In this document: in pieces, positions 44,248 to 52,350 of the stretch | How the letters are laid out: the number at the start of each line of letters is the position of its first letter | Numbering within the stretch: position 1 is the first letter of the stretch | Assembly: GCA_965222995.1 (NCBI GenBank) | Contig: OZ244977.1 | Span: forward strand, 3,410,001-3,474,000 | Length of the DNA: 64,000 nt | Direction of reading: 5' to 3' | Source: SB11 sp965222995 | Lineage (GTDB): Bacteria; Bacteroidota; Bacteroidia; UBA8524 | The notes under the pieces: model-generated | What the model was told of the DNA's origin: nothing | The model's input: the letters and a program-made list of their open reading frames with translations, nothing else | Databases searched by the model: none | Translations under genes and position numbers: made by a program

Positions 44248-46143
44248 ATGAATATCGAATTACCTTACCAGTCGCTTCACCACATGCTGCGCAATGCAGC
44301 AAATAACATAAAAGGCCTTGATGCTAATTTTATGTACTCCAAAAAAGGAGGAGACAGCTACCAACCCATTACATATAAAGAAACCTTTGAAAAATTAAAT
44401 GCTATTGCAGCATACTTATATGAGCTGGGTTTGCGTAAAGGAGATAGAGCGGCATTAATTATTGAAAACAGCCCTGAGTACATCTATTTCGACCAGGCTT
44501 TACAGCAGTTAGGGATAGCAAACGCATCTATTTATCCTACACTTTCTGAGGGGGAGATAGAGTACATACTAAATGATTCAGGCTCGCAAGCGATTTTGGT
44601 AGGTACACCGTTTCTACTTAAAAAAGTGCTACGTGTCCGTAACCAGTGTCCAAACCTTAAAAAAGTAATTATTGCTTTTGAGAGTGATAAACATAAAGAC
44701 GATGAAGGTATAATTTCACTTAATGAGATTTACGCCTTAGGTAAAGAACTTCATGCAAGACATAAAGATGCAATAGAGGTTGAGTTAGCCAAAACTACTC
44801 CTGATGATTTAGCGGCTTTAATTTACACTTCAGGAACAACAGGAGTGCCTAAAGGAGTAATGTTATCTCATGGCAACTTTATGAGTAATATAGAGATGGC
44901 ACTTATTTTCTGCAAGGTTATTGGGCCAAGCGACCGTTTTCTTTCTTTTCTGCCTTTAAGCCATGTGTATGAGCGTATGCTCACCTATTATTTAAGCACA
45001 CACGTGGGGATAGAAATTGCCTTTGCGGTAAGTATAGAAACCATAGCTACCAATGTAAAAGAAATATCGCCATCGTTATTGGCTACAGTTCCGCGTTTGT
45101 TAGAGCGAATAGAAGAAAAAGTCCGCAAAAAAGCTACCGCACAAGGAGGCATAAAAGCCAAAATATTTAACTGGGCTTTAAAAGTAGGCGAAAAAGCTCG
45201 TGTTAAAAGGGAACAAGGCAAAAGCAAGGGGCTTATACTTTCAATTCAGCATGCATTGGCAGAAAAGCTGGTATATGGTAAAATAAAAGCCAATTTAGGC
45301 GGAAATATACGAATGATAGTTTCAGGAGGGGGGCCTTTACCACAACATGTTGGAGAATTTTTCGGCAACTTGGGTATAGTAGTAATGGAAGGCTACGGGC
45401 TAACAGAAACCTCACCCTTTATGAGTGTAAACGAATATGATTTGCAGGTTTTCGGAACAGTAGGGCGTATAGCCCCCGGTAATACGGTTTGCCTTAAAAA
45501 TGTGGATACAGGAGAAATTATTGCTGAACAAACCTACGAAAGCAAAGACCCCAACTTTGAAAGTGAAGAAGGGGAGATTTGCGTAAAAGGTCCTAATGTA
45601 ATGCAAGGGTATTGGAACAAACCTGAAGAAACGGCTAAAGTGATGGACGAAGACGGCTGGTTCCATACAGGAGATATAGGCAGATTCCATAAAGGCTGCC
45701 TAAAAATAACCGACCGTATTAAAAACATGATTGTAAATGCGTATGGTAAAAACATTTACCCTGCGCCTGTAGAAAATGTGTATTTACGAAGCACTAAAAT
45801 AGACCAGATTTTCTTAATTGGAGATAAACGTGAACATCTTTCAGCTATAGTCATTCCTTCAAAAGAAGAGCTAATGGAGCAGTTTAAAATAGCCGATGAC
45901 TTTTTTGAAACAGGTGAGGCTTTTATACAAGATGAGCAAATAATAGAATGGATTGATAAGGATTTGAAAAACTTGTCTGGAGAACTTGCCAAGTTTGAGC
46001 GGATAAAAAACTTTATAGTTAAACGTAATCCGTTTAGTATAGAAGAAGGTGAAATGACACCTACTCAAAAACCCAAACGTAGGGTAATTGAAAACAAATA
46101 CGCCCACGATATTGAGATGTTATACGCGGCACAAAACAACTAA
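44248..46143 (+). CDS. Long-chain acyl-CoA synthetase (AMP-forming)
   Basis: 631 residues. The ATP-binding loop is YTSGTTGVPKG starting at Y193. GYGLTETSP, DGWFHTGDIG and KNMIVNAYGKNIYPAPVE are the later motifs of the acyl-adenylate family. The size and the FaaA/FadD15-like layout suggest activation of long-chain fatty acids with ATP and CoA. It stands alone behind 222 bases without a gene. Its stop overlaps that of the convergent HAD gene by four bases. Confidence 0.86.
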   Translation: MNIELPYQSLHHMLRNAANNIKGLDANFMYSKKGGDSYQPITYKETFEKLNAIAAYLYELGLRKGDRAALIIENSPEYIYFDQALQQLGIANASIYPTLSEGEIEYILNDSGSQAILVGTPFLLKKVLRVRNQCPNLKKVIIAFESDKHKDDEGIISLNEIYALGKELHARHKDAIEVELAKTTPDDLAALIYTSGTTGVPKGVMLSHGNFMSNIEMALIFCKVIGPSDRFLSFLPLSHVYERMLTYYLSTHVGIEIAFAVSIETIATNVKEISPSLLATVPRLLERIEEKVRKKATAQGGIKAKIFNWALKVGEKARVKREQGKSKGLILSIQHALAEKLVYGKIKANLGGNIRMIVSGGGPLPQHVGEFFGNLGIVVMEGYGLTETSPFMSVNEYDLQVFGTVGRIAPGNTVCLKNVDTGEIIAEQTYESKDPNFESEEGEICVKGPNVMQGYWNKPEETAKVMDEDGWFHTGDIGRFHKGCLKITDRIKNMIVNAYGKNIYPAPVENVYLRSTKIDQIFLIGDKREHLSAIVIPSKEELMEQFKIADDFFETGEAFIQDEQIIEWIDKDLKNLSGELAKFERIKNFIVKRNPFSIEEGEMTPTQKPKRRVIENKYAHDIEMLYAAQNN

Positions 46144-46760
46144 GCAAAGTATGTAGTAATATCTTGGCGCACCAATACCGATTGAATACCTAGTTTTTCG
46201 GCAGCATCAACATTGTCTGCATTATCATCAAAAAATAAAGTTTCTTTGGGGTTTAGGTCGTGCTTGTTCAGAATATGCTGATAAGCTTGTGCATTAGGCT
46301 TCCTCATACCAATATCTTGCGAAAAGTAACAAGTATCAAATAACGGATTTAAGCTCCTAATACTGTACTTTTCAAGTAAATAGCGATTAATGCTATCTAC
46401 ATGAATAATATTGGCATTACTCAGCAAATAAGTTTGGTACTTGCTTTTGAGACTTCTTAATAGCTCAATTCTATGTTGCGGAATATCTAAAAGCATAGCA
46501 TTCCAAGCAGCATCAATTTCAGTATCGCTCACAGGTTTCTCTATAAACTTTCTAAAGCTGTCCCTAAACTCGGCAATTGATATTTTTCCAACTTCAAAGT
46601 CTTTATAAATTTTCTCTTGGTGTGTAAACGTAAACTGTTTATCTATTTGGGAAACACCTAATTCGTCAAAAGCTTTGTGGGTGAGTGAAGGGTCTATATT
46701 AATAATTACACCGCCCAAGTCGAAAATGATAGCAGAAACAGTTTCTAAATTAGGTTTCAT
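46140..46760 (-). CDS. HAD family phosphatase (subfamily IA-like)
   Basis: About 206 residues from the ATG at 46760; a TTG three codons upstream is less likely. Motif I is IIFDLGGVI with the nucleophile D14. YLLSNANIIHVD is motif II, the lysine in IGMRKPNAQAY is motif III, and FFDDNADNVDAA is motif IV. The helical cap places it in subfamily IA. It is probably a small-molecule phosphatase such as for sugar or nucleotide phosphates, with the substrate unknown. Confidence 0.82.
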   Translation of the reverse strand: MKPNLETVSAIIFDLGGVIINIDPSLTHKAFDELGVSQIDKQFTFTHQEKIYKDFEVGKISIAEFRDSFRKFIEKPVSDTEIDAAWNAMLLDIPQHRIELLRSLKSKYQTYLLSNANIIHVDSINRYLLEKYSIRSLNPLFDTCYFSQDIGMRKPNAQAYQHILNKHDLNPKETLFFDDNADNVDAAEKLGIQSVLVRQDITTYFA

Positions 46761-46807
46761 CAAGTACAAAGTAAATATAGTTTATGCTTAGCAGTTTTCT
46801 TTTAGCA

Positions 46808-47272
46808 TTAAACTCGTGTTAAAAAATGTAGCTTAAATCCTTCGTGAGAGTTTTTGAAGCCTAAGGCTTTATAAAATTCAATGGATTCAGAGCGTTGTTT
46901 ATCAGAGGTCAATTGCAATAAGTGAGCTCCACGAGATTTTGCCCTTTCAATAGCCCATTCAAACATTGTTTTGCCTAAGCCCTTTCCTCTTTGGTCTTTC
47001 CTTATTCTTACTGCTTCAATTTGGGCTCTCATCCCCCCTTTATAGGTCAAAAATTGCATAAAGGTAAGATGAAGAGTTCCTACAATCTCTTGTTGCTCAT
47101 TTTCAACAACAATTAGCTCTACATCAGGGTTAGCATTAATTTTATCAAAAGCAGTGAAATAAAACTCCGGCAAAGGCTCTCTATAGTCTTCTCGTAACTT
47201 ACCTAGCTTGTCGTCCGCTATCATTTTGATAATATGAGGAACGTCCTCCGCCCTTGCTTTTCTAAAAATCAT
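46808..47272 (-). CDS. GNAT family N-acetyltransferase
   Basis: 154 residues. The acetyl-CoA-binding motif A is VRIRKDQRGKGLGKTMFEWAI, followed by LLQLTSDKQR and EFYKALGFKNSHEGFK (motif B). The order and spacing are those of the GNAT fold. The acceptor is unknown. It is the last protein-coding gene before the tRNA and the element, and its reading direction faces away from them. Confidence 0.8.
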   Translation of the reverse strand: MIFRKARAEDVPHIIKMIADDKLGKLREDYREPLPEFYFTAFDKINANPDVELIVVENEQQEIVGTLHLTFMQFLTYKGGMRAQIEAVRIRKDQRGKGLGKTMFEWAIERAKSRGAHLLQLTSDKQRSESIEFYKALGFKNSHEGFKLHFLTRV

Positions 47273-47324
47273 GGGCTCAAAAATATAGAAAGCTTTATTA
47301 GCATAAAATCGTCGTATTTTTTGA

Positions 47325-47356
47325 TTGCATAATTAACATCGGTTTTCTTACCTTTG
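47325..47356 (+). promoter_or_regulatory. Promoter of the tRNA gene
   Basis: TTG at 47325-47327, 21 bases, TACCTTTG at 47349-47356. The tRNA begins 34 bases beyond the box. Confidence 0.6.
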
Positions 47357-47390
47357 CCATCCTTTTATCTTAAACCAGTGTTAAGATATC

Positions 47391-47464
47391 GGGCCTATAG
47401 CTCAGTTGGTTAGAGCACCTGACTCATAATCAGGTGGTCCCTGGTTCGAGCCCAGGTGGGCCCA
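47391..47464 (+). tRNA. tRNA with CAT anticodon, probably tRNA-Ile2 (lysidine)
   Basis: A full cloverleaf can be drawn: acceptor GGGCCTA/TGGGCCC, D arm, anticodon stem CCTGA/TCAGG with loop CTCATAA, TTCGAGC T-loop and discriminator A. CCA is not encoded. A CAT anticodon is shared by elongator Met, initiator Met and Ile2. The C4-G69 and C5-G68 pairs and resemblance to known Ile2 genes favour the isoleucine species modified by TilS, but elongator Met is possible. Its 3' end is the likely insertion site of the adjacent element. Confidence 0.88.
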
Positions 47465-47475
47465 CATAGAAAACA

Positions 47476-47512
47476 AAAGCCTTTCAGCAAATTAATGTTG
47501 GAAGGCTTTTTT
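47476..47512 (+). terminator. Hairpin and T-run after the tRNA
   Basis: AAAGCCTTTC and GAAGGCTTT form a stem with one bulged base around a loop that can itself pair (CAGCA/TGTTG), followed by T residues. It probably ends the tRNA transcript. Confidence 0.6.
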
Positions 47513-47534
47513 CATTTGCAAACCATTTGCAAAC
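47513..47534 (+). repeat. Tandem 11-base repeat CATTTGCAAAC x2
   Basis: Two exact adjacent copies (47513-47523 and 47524-47534) lie 49 bases past the tRNA end, before the first element gene. Directly repeated short sites next to an attachment site can be integrase or excisionase arm sites; this is an inference from position only. Confidence 0.5.
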
Positions 47535-47551
47535 AAGTTGTAATAGTCGAA

Positions 47552-47779
47552 TTATAATTCTTTGAAAAACTCTGCTACAGTTAAATCTAAACCTGTCAAT
47601 ATTCTTTTGAGACTTGAATATTTGAAATCACTTTTTCCCTCCTCTATCTTCCAATAGACCTTTGGTTCAATGTCATTCTCGTCAGCAAATCTACGATAGC
47701 TGGTGAAGCCCTTTTCCTTTCGTAGTGTTTTAAGGCGTTCTCCTATCTTGATAAGGTCATCATTTACTTCGTTTTCCAT
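47552..47779 (-). CDS. XRE-family HTH regulator
   Basis: 75 residues, almost entirely a Cro/C1-type HTH: IGERLKTLRKEKGFTSYRRFADENDIEPKVYWKIEEGK followed by LKRILTGLDLTVAEFF. Small stand-alone regulators of this kind at the edge of integrative elements often control excision or transfer. The palindromic array at 47825-47872 lies upstream of its start and is the obvious candidate for its operator. Confidence 0.75.
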   Translation of the reverse strand: MENEVNDDLIKIGERLKTLRKEKGFTSYRRFADENDIEPKVYWKIEEGKSDFKYSSLKRILTGLDLTVAEFFKEL

Positions 47780-47824
47780 TGCTACAGCAAGGAAAGAAAT
47801 AGAATTTACGATTTTAGCGTGTTC

Positions 47825-47872
47825 AAAAACGCAAAATCAAAAAATATAGCTATATTGCGTTTTTAAAAACGC
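47825..47872. promoter_or_regulatory. Candidate operator array between divergent genes
   Basis: GCGTTTTTAAAAACGC at 47857-47872 is a perfect 16-base palindrome. A further half-site AAAAACGC is at 47825-47832, and between them AATATAGCTATATT (47843-47856) is a second perfect palindrome. It lies about 45 bases before the XRE gene and about 80 bases before the divergent secreted-protein gene, so it could control both. Confidence 0.6.
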
Positions 47873-47950
47873 TTATCGAATCTCTAGTTTCCCTTGCTTC
47901 AATACCCTTATTTGTGATAGGGTGAAGGCGATTTATTAAGGATTTTTGTT

Positions 47951-48532
47951 ATGAAACAGAATAACGTACTAAAATCAACAGCAGTAGCATTGGTGATGTT
48001 ATTTGCCACTGCTAATGAAAATAACGCACAGGGCAATAAGCCTGGTGGTTTTGAGCCTGTTGCTCCTGCTAAGGCATCAGTGAGCAAGGATAGTGTTGTT
48101 AAATCCGATACCCTTAGAGCTGATTTTAAGAATAATACAGTTGATGCTGATACAGGCACAAAAAAATATGTTGCTACTCCAGATATGCCATTAGACGACC
48201 AAGCAGCAATTTATTCAATGAATAATGATGCCGTTGGTATTGCCATCTGGAAGGGTAAGGATATGGCTAAATACACTGATGCACAGATGATACAGTTTTA
48301 TGAAGGAATGTGCAGAGATAGTGGAGTTATAGGCAAGGTATTTATTGGTTCAACCTATACCAATAATGGCAATACTACCTATGCTGCTTTTGTCAATGGC
48401 ACTTCCGTAGGTGGGCTGATGAATGGCAATTCAATTCTGAATAAAGAAAACGGTTTACCCTTTGCTATAATTGCACAAAAAGGATTGGATAATCGCCGTA
48501 GTAGAGCTTCTTTGGCTATAGAACAGTTTTAA
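47951..48532 (+). CDS. Secreted protein of unknown function
   Basis: 193 residues. The N terminus (LKSTAVALVMLFATANENNAQ) is a signal peptide. After a low-complexity segment (about 30-65) comes a compact region (about 70-190) with YSMNNDAVGIAIWKGKDM, IQFYEGMCRDSGVIGKVFIG and TYAAFVNGTSVGG. I recognise no family. It is the first plus-strand gene of the element, reading away from the operator array. Confidence 0.55.
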   Translation: MKQNNVLKSTAVALVMLFATANENNAQGNKPGGFEPVAPAKASVSKDSVVKSDTLRADFKNNTVDADTGTKKYVATPDMPLDDQAAIYSMNNDAVGIAIWKGKDMAKYTDAQMIQFYEGMCRDSGVIGKVFIGSTYTNNGNTTYAAFVNGTSVGGLMNGNSILNKENGLPFAIIAQKGLDNRRSRASLAIEQF

Positions 48533-48537
48533 TATAG

Positions 48538-49542
48538 CTACATACTTAGCATAGGTGGTGGTGAACTTGAATTCTCTAAACTCTCATTTGCTTGGCTATT
48601 ATTTGTTTCCTTAGCCATAAACCCAGCCATAGGGTCAACAGTAACCTCTTCTTGCTCTTTAGCAATATTCTTTTCTTTAGTTTCATTATCAGCCTTAGAA
48701 ACACCATTTCTGTTTTCATATTCCCTTTTGACTTCAAACGGCACATCTTCCAAAATTTTATCAGCTTGTTTTTGATATTCTTCATCACTTAAACTTTGAG
48801 CATTCAATTCATTTAACTTTGCTTGTAATTCTATTGCTTGTGTACTGTATTTCTCTTGCAGGACTTCAAATTTACTTGCTGCCTTATCATAAATATCATT
48901 ATCCACTTCTAACAAGGCGTTTTCCTCATCAGCTTCCACCACCATTTTTTCTGCTATTTGTAACAAGAGTGCTAAAGATGTTGTGTCGTCTATATCCGCC
49001 CCTTTATCTTTTAGCAGCTTCTTGAGCTTTTCCTTATCTACTGAAATACCGTCTTTATCTGCTTCTAGCACCTTTTCTATATCTCGGATAAAATTACTGT
49101 TTTCAATCATACGCTCGGTATTATCGACTGTTTTCTGGCGTAACTCACCCGCTTGTACTGCGGCTTCTTCTGCTTTTTGCTCAAAGTATTCGATAGTCAA
49201 GTTGATTTGACGCTCCAACTCCATACGCTGCTCTTGCAAACGGGTTAGAAAACGCATGAGTTCCTTCTCTTTTTTCTGCTTTTGTAGGATTTCTTGCGCT
49301 TTAGCTTGCGCTTGATTAGTGCCGATTCTACCGGGGGCACCAATATTTTCATTTTCATCGGGTGTATGCCGTGCGTAATTATTATCCAGTATATTAAGCT
49401 GTTCTTGCTGCTGCTTCTCTTGCTCCCTTGCTTCCGCACGAGTATCAACACTTTCCATCACTGCTTGAGTGGAGTGTCCCCCAAAAGCAATACCTGTGGC
49501 ATTAAAAGTATCTTTCAAACTATTTATCAGGTTTTTTACCAT
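48538..49542 (-). CDS. Coiled-coil protein of unknown function
   Basis: 334 residues, acidic and almost wholly helical, with long coiled coils at about 75-175 (EILQKQKKEKELMRFL, MELERQINLTIEYFEQKAEE) and 215-270. There is no signal peptide, membrane helix or known catalytic motif. It converges with the secreted-protein gene, leaving five bases between the stops, and is divergent from the repeat protein at 49663. Confidence 0.55.
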   Translation of the reverse strand: MVKNLINSLKDTFNATGIAFGGHSTQAVMESVDTRAEAREQEKQQQEQLNILDNNYARHTPDENENIGAPGRIGTNQAQAKAQEILQKQKKEKELMRFLTRLQEQRMELERQINLTIEYFEQKAEEAAVQAGELRQKTVDNTERMIENSNFIRDIEKVLEADKDGISVDKEKLKKLLKDKGADIDDTTSLALLLQIAEKMVVEADEENALLEVDNDIYDKAASKFEVLQEKYSTQAIELQAKLNELNAQSLSDEEYQKQADKILEDVPFEVKREYENRNGVSKADNETKEKNIAKEQEEVTVDPMAGFMAKETNNSQANESLENSSSPPPMLSM

Positions 49543-49662
49543 GATGTCCCACTACCTATTCCCCTGTTGAATCCGCACCCTTATTTTTTGGGCTTGCCTA
49601 CTATTATAGTTTACATAATCTAAAGAAAGCCTTAATTATGGATAGCATTTTAACCAAATTGT

Positions 49663-50697
49663 ATGCGTTCAAATAGCACTACACCACTTGCTCTGATTGA
49701 ATTTACTGCCCTTACCATGATAAGATGGGGAATGCCTACTGAACGTATTTCTGAAAAAATTGAGATTACAGATACATTGCTTACTGCTTTAAAAGCAGAA
49801 CAAGAAAGAACAGGTAAAGGAGCGCAGGCTATTTTACGGGGAACTCGTAAAAGTCGCCCTCAAGGTATTAGCGTAGGTATGGTGATTGGTTGGTTAAACG
49901 GCACTACCAACACCGCAGAAATTGAACATGTGGAGTATATGAAGCAGTTATGGGCTTCCTGTCCCGATAAAGAGGCAGCATGGGTAGTACTTACAGACAA
50001 TAATCGCAAATTGTTGCAGCGTAAAATTAAAGAAACGGGGCTTAGTGCCTTTAAACTGTTTTCTAAGCGGGATGACCTGCCCAAAAACTTTAATCCTAAC
50101 CATGTACATAATTACTTCACCCTTAATCGCTCAAAAATCGAGAAAACCTATTTTGACTATATTCTAAAGGTGGCTAGAGCCAATAAAGGCAAAGGCTATA
50201 TTCCTGTTTCAGAAGAGTTTCTGTGGAAGTTGAATCTAGAGATTCAGCGCACGGGAATGCCCCCTACTACACTCATCAACCGCCTTAAAAAGAAAGGGTA
50301 CGATGTAAAAGTACATGCTTATACCGTTACCGCTTGGTTAAGCGGTAAAACAAAACTTGCTAATCGAACGGATATGAATTGGATAATGCAGCAGTATACT
50401 ACTCTTTCTGATAAGAAGATGCGTAAACCCTTGGCTAAACCCATTAGTAAGTTTGATGTTGTAGCTCCTATAGCTGCTGCTGATTTGCTGAAAATGCAGC
50501 AATACAGAGAAGTATTGGGTATTCTGCCCAGTAAGATATTTGAGGGGGCAAAAGATATTCCTGAAGATCTGAATACACATAAGGTAAGTAGTTGGTTGAA
50601 TAGAATTACCAAAACAGCGAATCCTGCTCATATAGAGTGGGTATTGAAGCGATGTCGAGAACTTCTGGAAAGTGCTTTAGAAATTGACCCTCATTAG
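49663..50697 (+). CDS. Protein of four degenerate HTH-like repeats, unknown function
   Basis: 344 residues without signal peptide or membrane helix. Four units of about 60 residues can be aligned at about 36-97, 114-172, 184-246 and 274-334. Each has the order helix, TG or similar, helix, a loop often containing P, then V..W/YL/F....... and a final helix: VIGWLNGTTNTAEIEHVEYM, VHNYFTLNRSKIEKTYFDYI, VTAWLSGKTKLANRTDMNWI, VSSWLNRITKTANPAHIEWV. The pattern resembles a Cro-like HTH followed by its closing helix. A nucleic-acid-binding array is possible; no family is recognised. Confidence 0.55.
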   Translation: MRSNSTTPLALIEFTALTMIRWGMPTERISEKIEITDTLLTALKAEQERTGKGAQAILRGTRKSRPQGISVGMVIGWLNGTTNTAEIEHVEYMKQLWASCPDKEAAWVVLTDNNRKLLQRKIKETGLSAFKLFSKRDDLPKNFNPNHVHNYFTLNRSKIEKTYFDYILKVARANKGKGYIPVSEEFLWKLNLEIQRTGMPPTTLINRLKKKGYDVKVHAYTVTAWLSGKTKLANRTDMNWIMQQYTTLSDKKMRKPLAKPISKFDVVAPIAAADLLKMQQYREVLGILPSKIFEGAKDIPEDLNTHKVSSWLNRITKTANPAHIEWVLKRCRELLESALEIDPH

Positions 50698-50711
50698 TTT
50701 TTGTAAAGCTA

Positions 50712-51071
50712 CTAGGGTTTGAGTTTTCCAAAAGACTTCATTAAAGCAATAAACTGTTTTCTTACGGTTGCGCTAGGAAGCTCTTCCCACACTTTATAAA
50801 GTTCAGGGTTATCCTTAAAAGCCTCATTCCAAAAATGATTGATAGGAACCTCTAAAAAATCAGCGATTGTTTTTAACCGTGCTGCTGAAATTCTGTTCGT
50901 ACCCTTTTCATATTTTTGGACCTGCTGGAAGCTAACACCTAAAGCGTCTCCTAAAACTTCTTGAGAAACGTTCTTTAAAGTACGAATTTGCTTCACCTGA
51001 TGCCCAATGGCTTTATCTGCTGCGCTTGGACTTGGTTTAGTTGCTTCTGTTCTTTTACCCATTATTTTCAT
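50712..51071 (-). CDS. XRE-family HTH regulator
   Basis: 119 residues. The HTH domain (about 22-78) reads IGHQVKQIRTLKNVSQEVLGDALGVSFQQVQKYEKGTNRISAARL, a standard Cro/C1-type domain, followed by a helical C-terminal tail (VRKQFIALMKSFGKL). The start may be the ATG at 51071 or the ATG three codons on. It is on the opposite strand to its neighbours to the left and probably represses part of the element. Confidence 0.78.
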   Translation of the reverse strand: MKIMGKRTEATKPSPSAADKAIGHQVKQIRTLKNVSQEVLGDALGVSFQQVQKYEKGTNRISAARLKTIADFLEVPINHFWNEAFKDNPELYKVWEELPSATVRKQFIALMKSFGKLKP

Positions 51072-51087
51072 CCTGTTTTACTCGATT

Positions 51088-51142
51088 AAAAAAGGTGGGT
51101 ACTCTGCCCGTTGGAGTTGGGGAAAACAAGGCAGAGTACCCA
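51088..51142 (-). terminator. Terminator with a 13-base-pair stem
   Basis: On the minus strand TGGGTACTCTGCC and GGCAGAGTACCCA pair perfectly around 21 bases, followed by CC and six T residues. It lies after the stop of the gene at 51163-51564 and before the XRE gene. Confidence 0.75.
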
Positions 51143-51162
51143 TAGTTGATACGCTGTGGGAA

Positions 51163-51564
51163 TCAAGCGTGTGGATTAGTGGCTGTCTTTTCTGCTATTT
51201 CTTTTTTGAGCTGCTCACGTTCGGCTTTAAGCTGTTTCACCCAACGCTCACAAATAGGTATAAAAACATCGTAGGCTTTTATAGTGGCAGGTTCATAAAG
51301 CGTTTGAGGTGGAATTTTATAAATTCTTAATATGACTTTAAAATTATTACAGATGGTTTCTGTAAGCTGCCTTAGCATATTTTCACCGTTAAATTGCAAA
51401 AAACGGACTACATCATCGTCTGCATACCCAAGACTTGTTATCTCTTGCATATACTGCTGTATGGTTTCTGTAGTGGTAGGTCGGTTATAATAGTGCTGTA
51501 GTAGTTCTCTTGCTTCTGCAATAGCTTTTTTGTTCCATTTTTCAGGAAATTTCTTAATAGTCAT
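51163..51564 (-). CDS. Small helical protein of unknown function
   Basis: About 133 residues from the ATG at 51564; a GTG four codons upstream is an alternative start. It is helical throughout (IAEARELLQHYYNRPTTTETIQQYM, LRQLTETICNNFKVILRIY) with a coiled-coil end (KQLKAEREQLKKEIAEK). No signal peptide or known motif. A strong terminator follows it. I recognise no family. Confidence 0.5.
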   Translation of the reverse strand: MTIKKFPEKWNKKAIAEARELLQHYYNRPTTTETIQQYMQEITSLGYADDDVVRFLQFNGENMLRQLTETICNNFKVILRIYKIPPQTLYEPATIKAYDVFIPICERWVKQLKAEREQLKKEIAEKTATNPHA

Positions 51565-51708
51565 GTTCAGCCCCACACTGTTGTTAATAGATAGTATATA
51601 TCGAATACGGTATAAATAATCATAGCTGTGTTTCCTGTCAAGAAAAACTTGATAAAATATACCTGATTCGATATAAGTAATTTTTTAAGGTATAGGATGC
51701 TATAAAAT

Positions 51709-52350
51709 ATGACTATTTCACCGAAGCAATCTCGCATGGCTAGAGCCTCATTGTATATGAAACAAGCTGAAACAGCAGCTGCGGCTAATATCAATCAATC
51801 AAAGCTCTCCAATTTTGAGAACCCACATTCCAGTTACTTACTTTCTTATAAACCCTTACAAAGGCTGGAGGAGTTCTACATTTCTAAAGGGCTAGAGTTT
51901 TATGCTACTGACGGTGTACGTAGTAAAGCCGCAGGAATACTGGAGTTCAAGGGCTATGACGGTTTTAAAGCGTTTATTGATGATGTATATGACACAGTAA
52001 AGAATGGTGGGGATATTTGTGTGTCTAACGTAGATGAACGTCAGTTTGAATATTGGCAAGGCGCTCATGCTTCGGACTATCTTACTAAAATGGAAAAGGT
52101 GCAAGACTTACAGTTTAGGGTCTTGGTGCAGGAAGGTGACGATTACTTTACAGCTAAATATGCTGATTATCGCTTTTTACCTTCTGACTATTTTACGGGG
52201 GTGCCTACCTATGTATATGGTTCTAAAAAAGCCGAAATTCTTTTCGATAAGGATACAGTAACGGTTTTTGTAATTGATAATGTCCGTATGGCTGATGCTC
52301 AGCGTGCTACTTTCAATTTAGCATGGGAGCTTGCCCGTGAACCTATTTAA
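51709..52350 (+). CDS. HTH regulator with PLD-like/TrmB-type sensor domain
   Basis: 213 residues. Residues about 8-62 form an HTH (SRMARASLYMKQAETAAAANINQSKLSNFEN). Residues about 82-210 match the sensor domain found in TrmB-like and related regulators: GGDICVSNVDERQFEYW, then YRFLPSDYF, PTYVYGSKKAEILFD and VFVIDNVRMADAQRATFNLAWELA. The domain normally binds a small ligand. Its end overlaps the methyltransferase gene by up to 20 bases, so the two are translated together. Confidence 0.65.
   Translation: MTISPKQSRMARASLYMKQAETAAAANINQSKLSNFENPHSSYLLSYKPLQRLEEFYISKGLEFYATDGVRSKAAGILEFKGYDGFKAFIDDVYDTVKNGGDICVSNVDERQFEYWQGAHASDYLTKMEKVQDLQFRVLVQEGDDYFTAKYADYRFLPSDYFTGVPTYVYGSKKAEILFDKDTVTVFVIDNVRMADAQRATFNLAWELAREPI

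Noticed and set aside
47391..47464. Initiator tRNA-Met
   Set aside because: The anticodon stem lacks the three consecutive G-C pairs (GGG/CCC) typical of initiator tRNA, and position 1-72 is a normal G-C pair.
52331..52337. An ATG start for the EgtD-like methyltransferase
   Set aside because: No ATG lies in frame near the start; the frame opens with TTG, with GTG two codons later, and the N-terminal family motif begins at about residue 34, so a non-ATG start is required.
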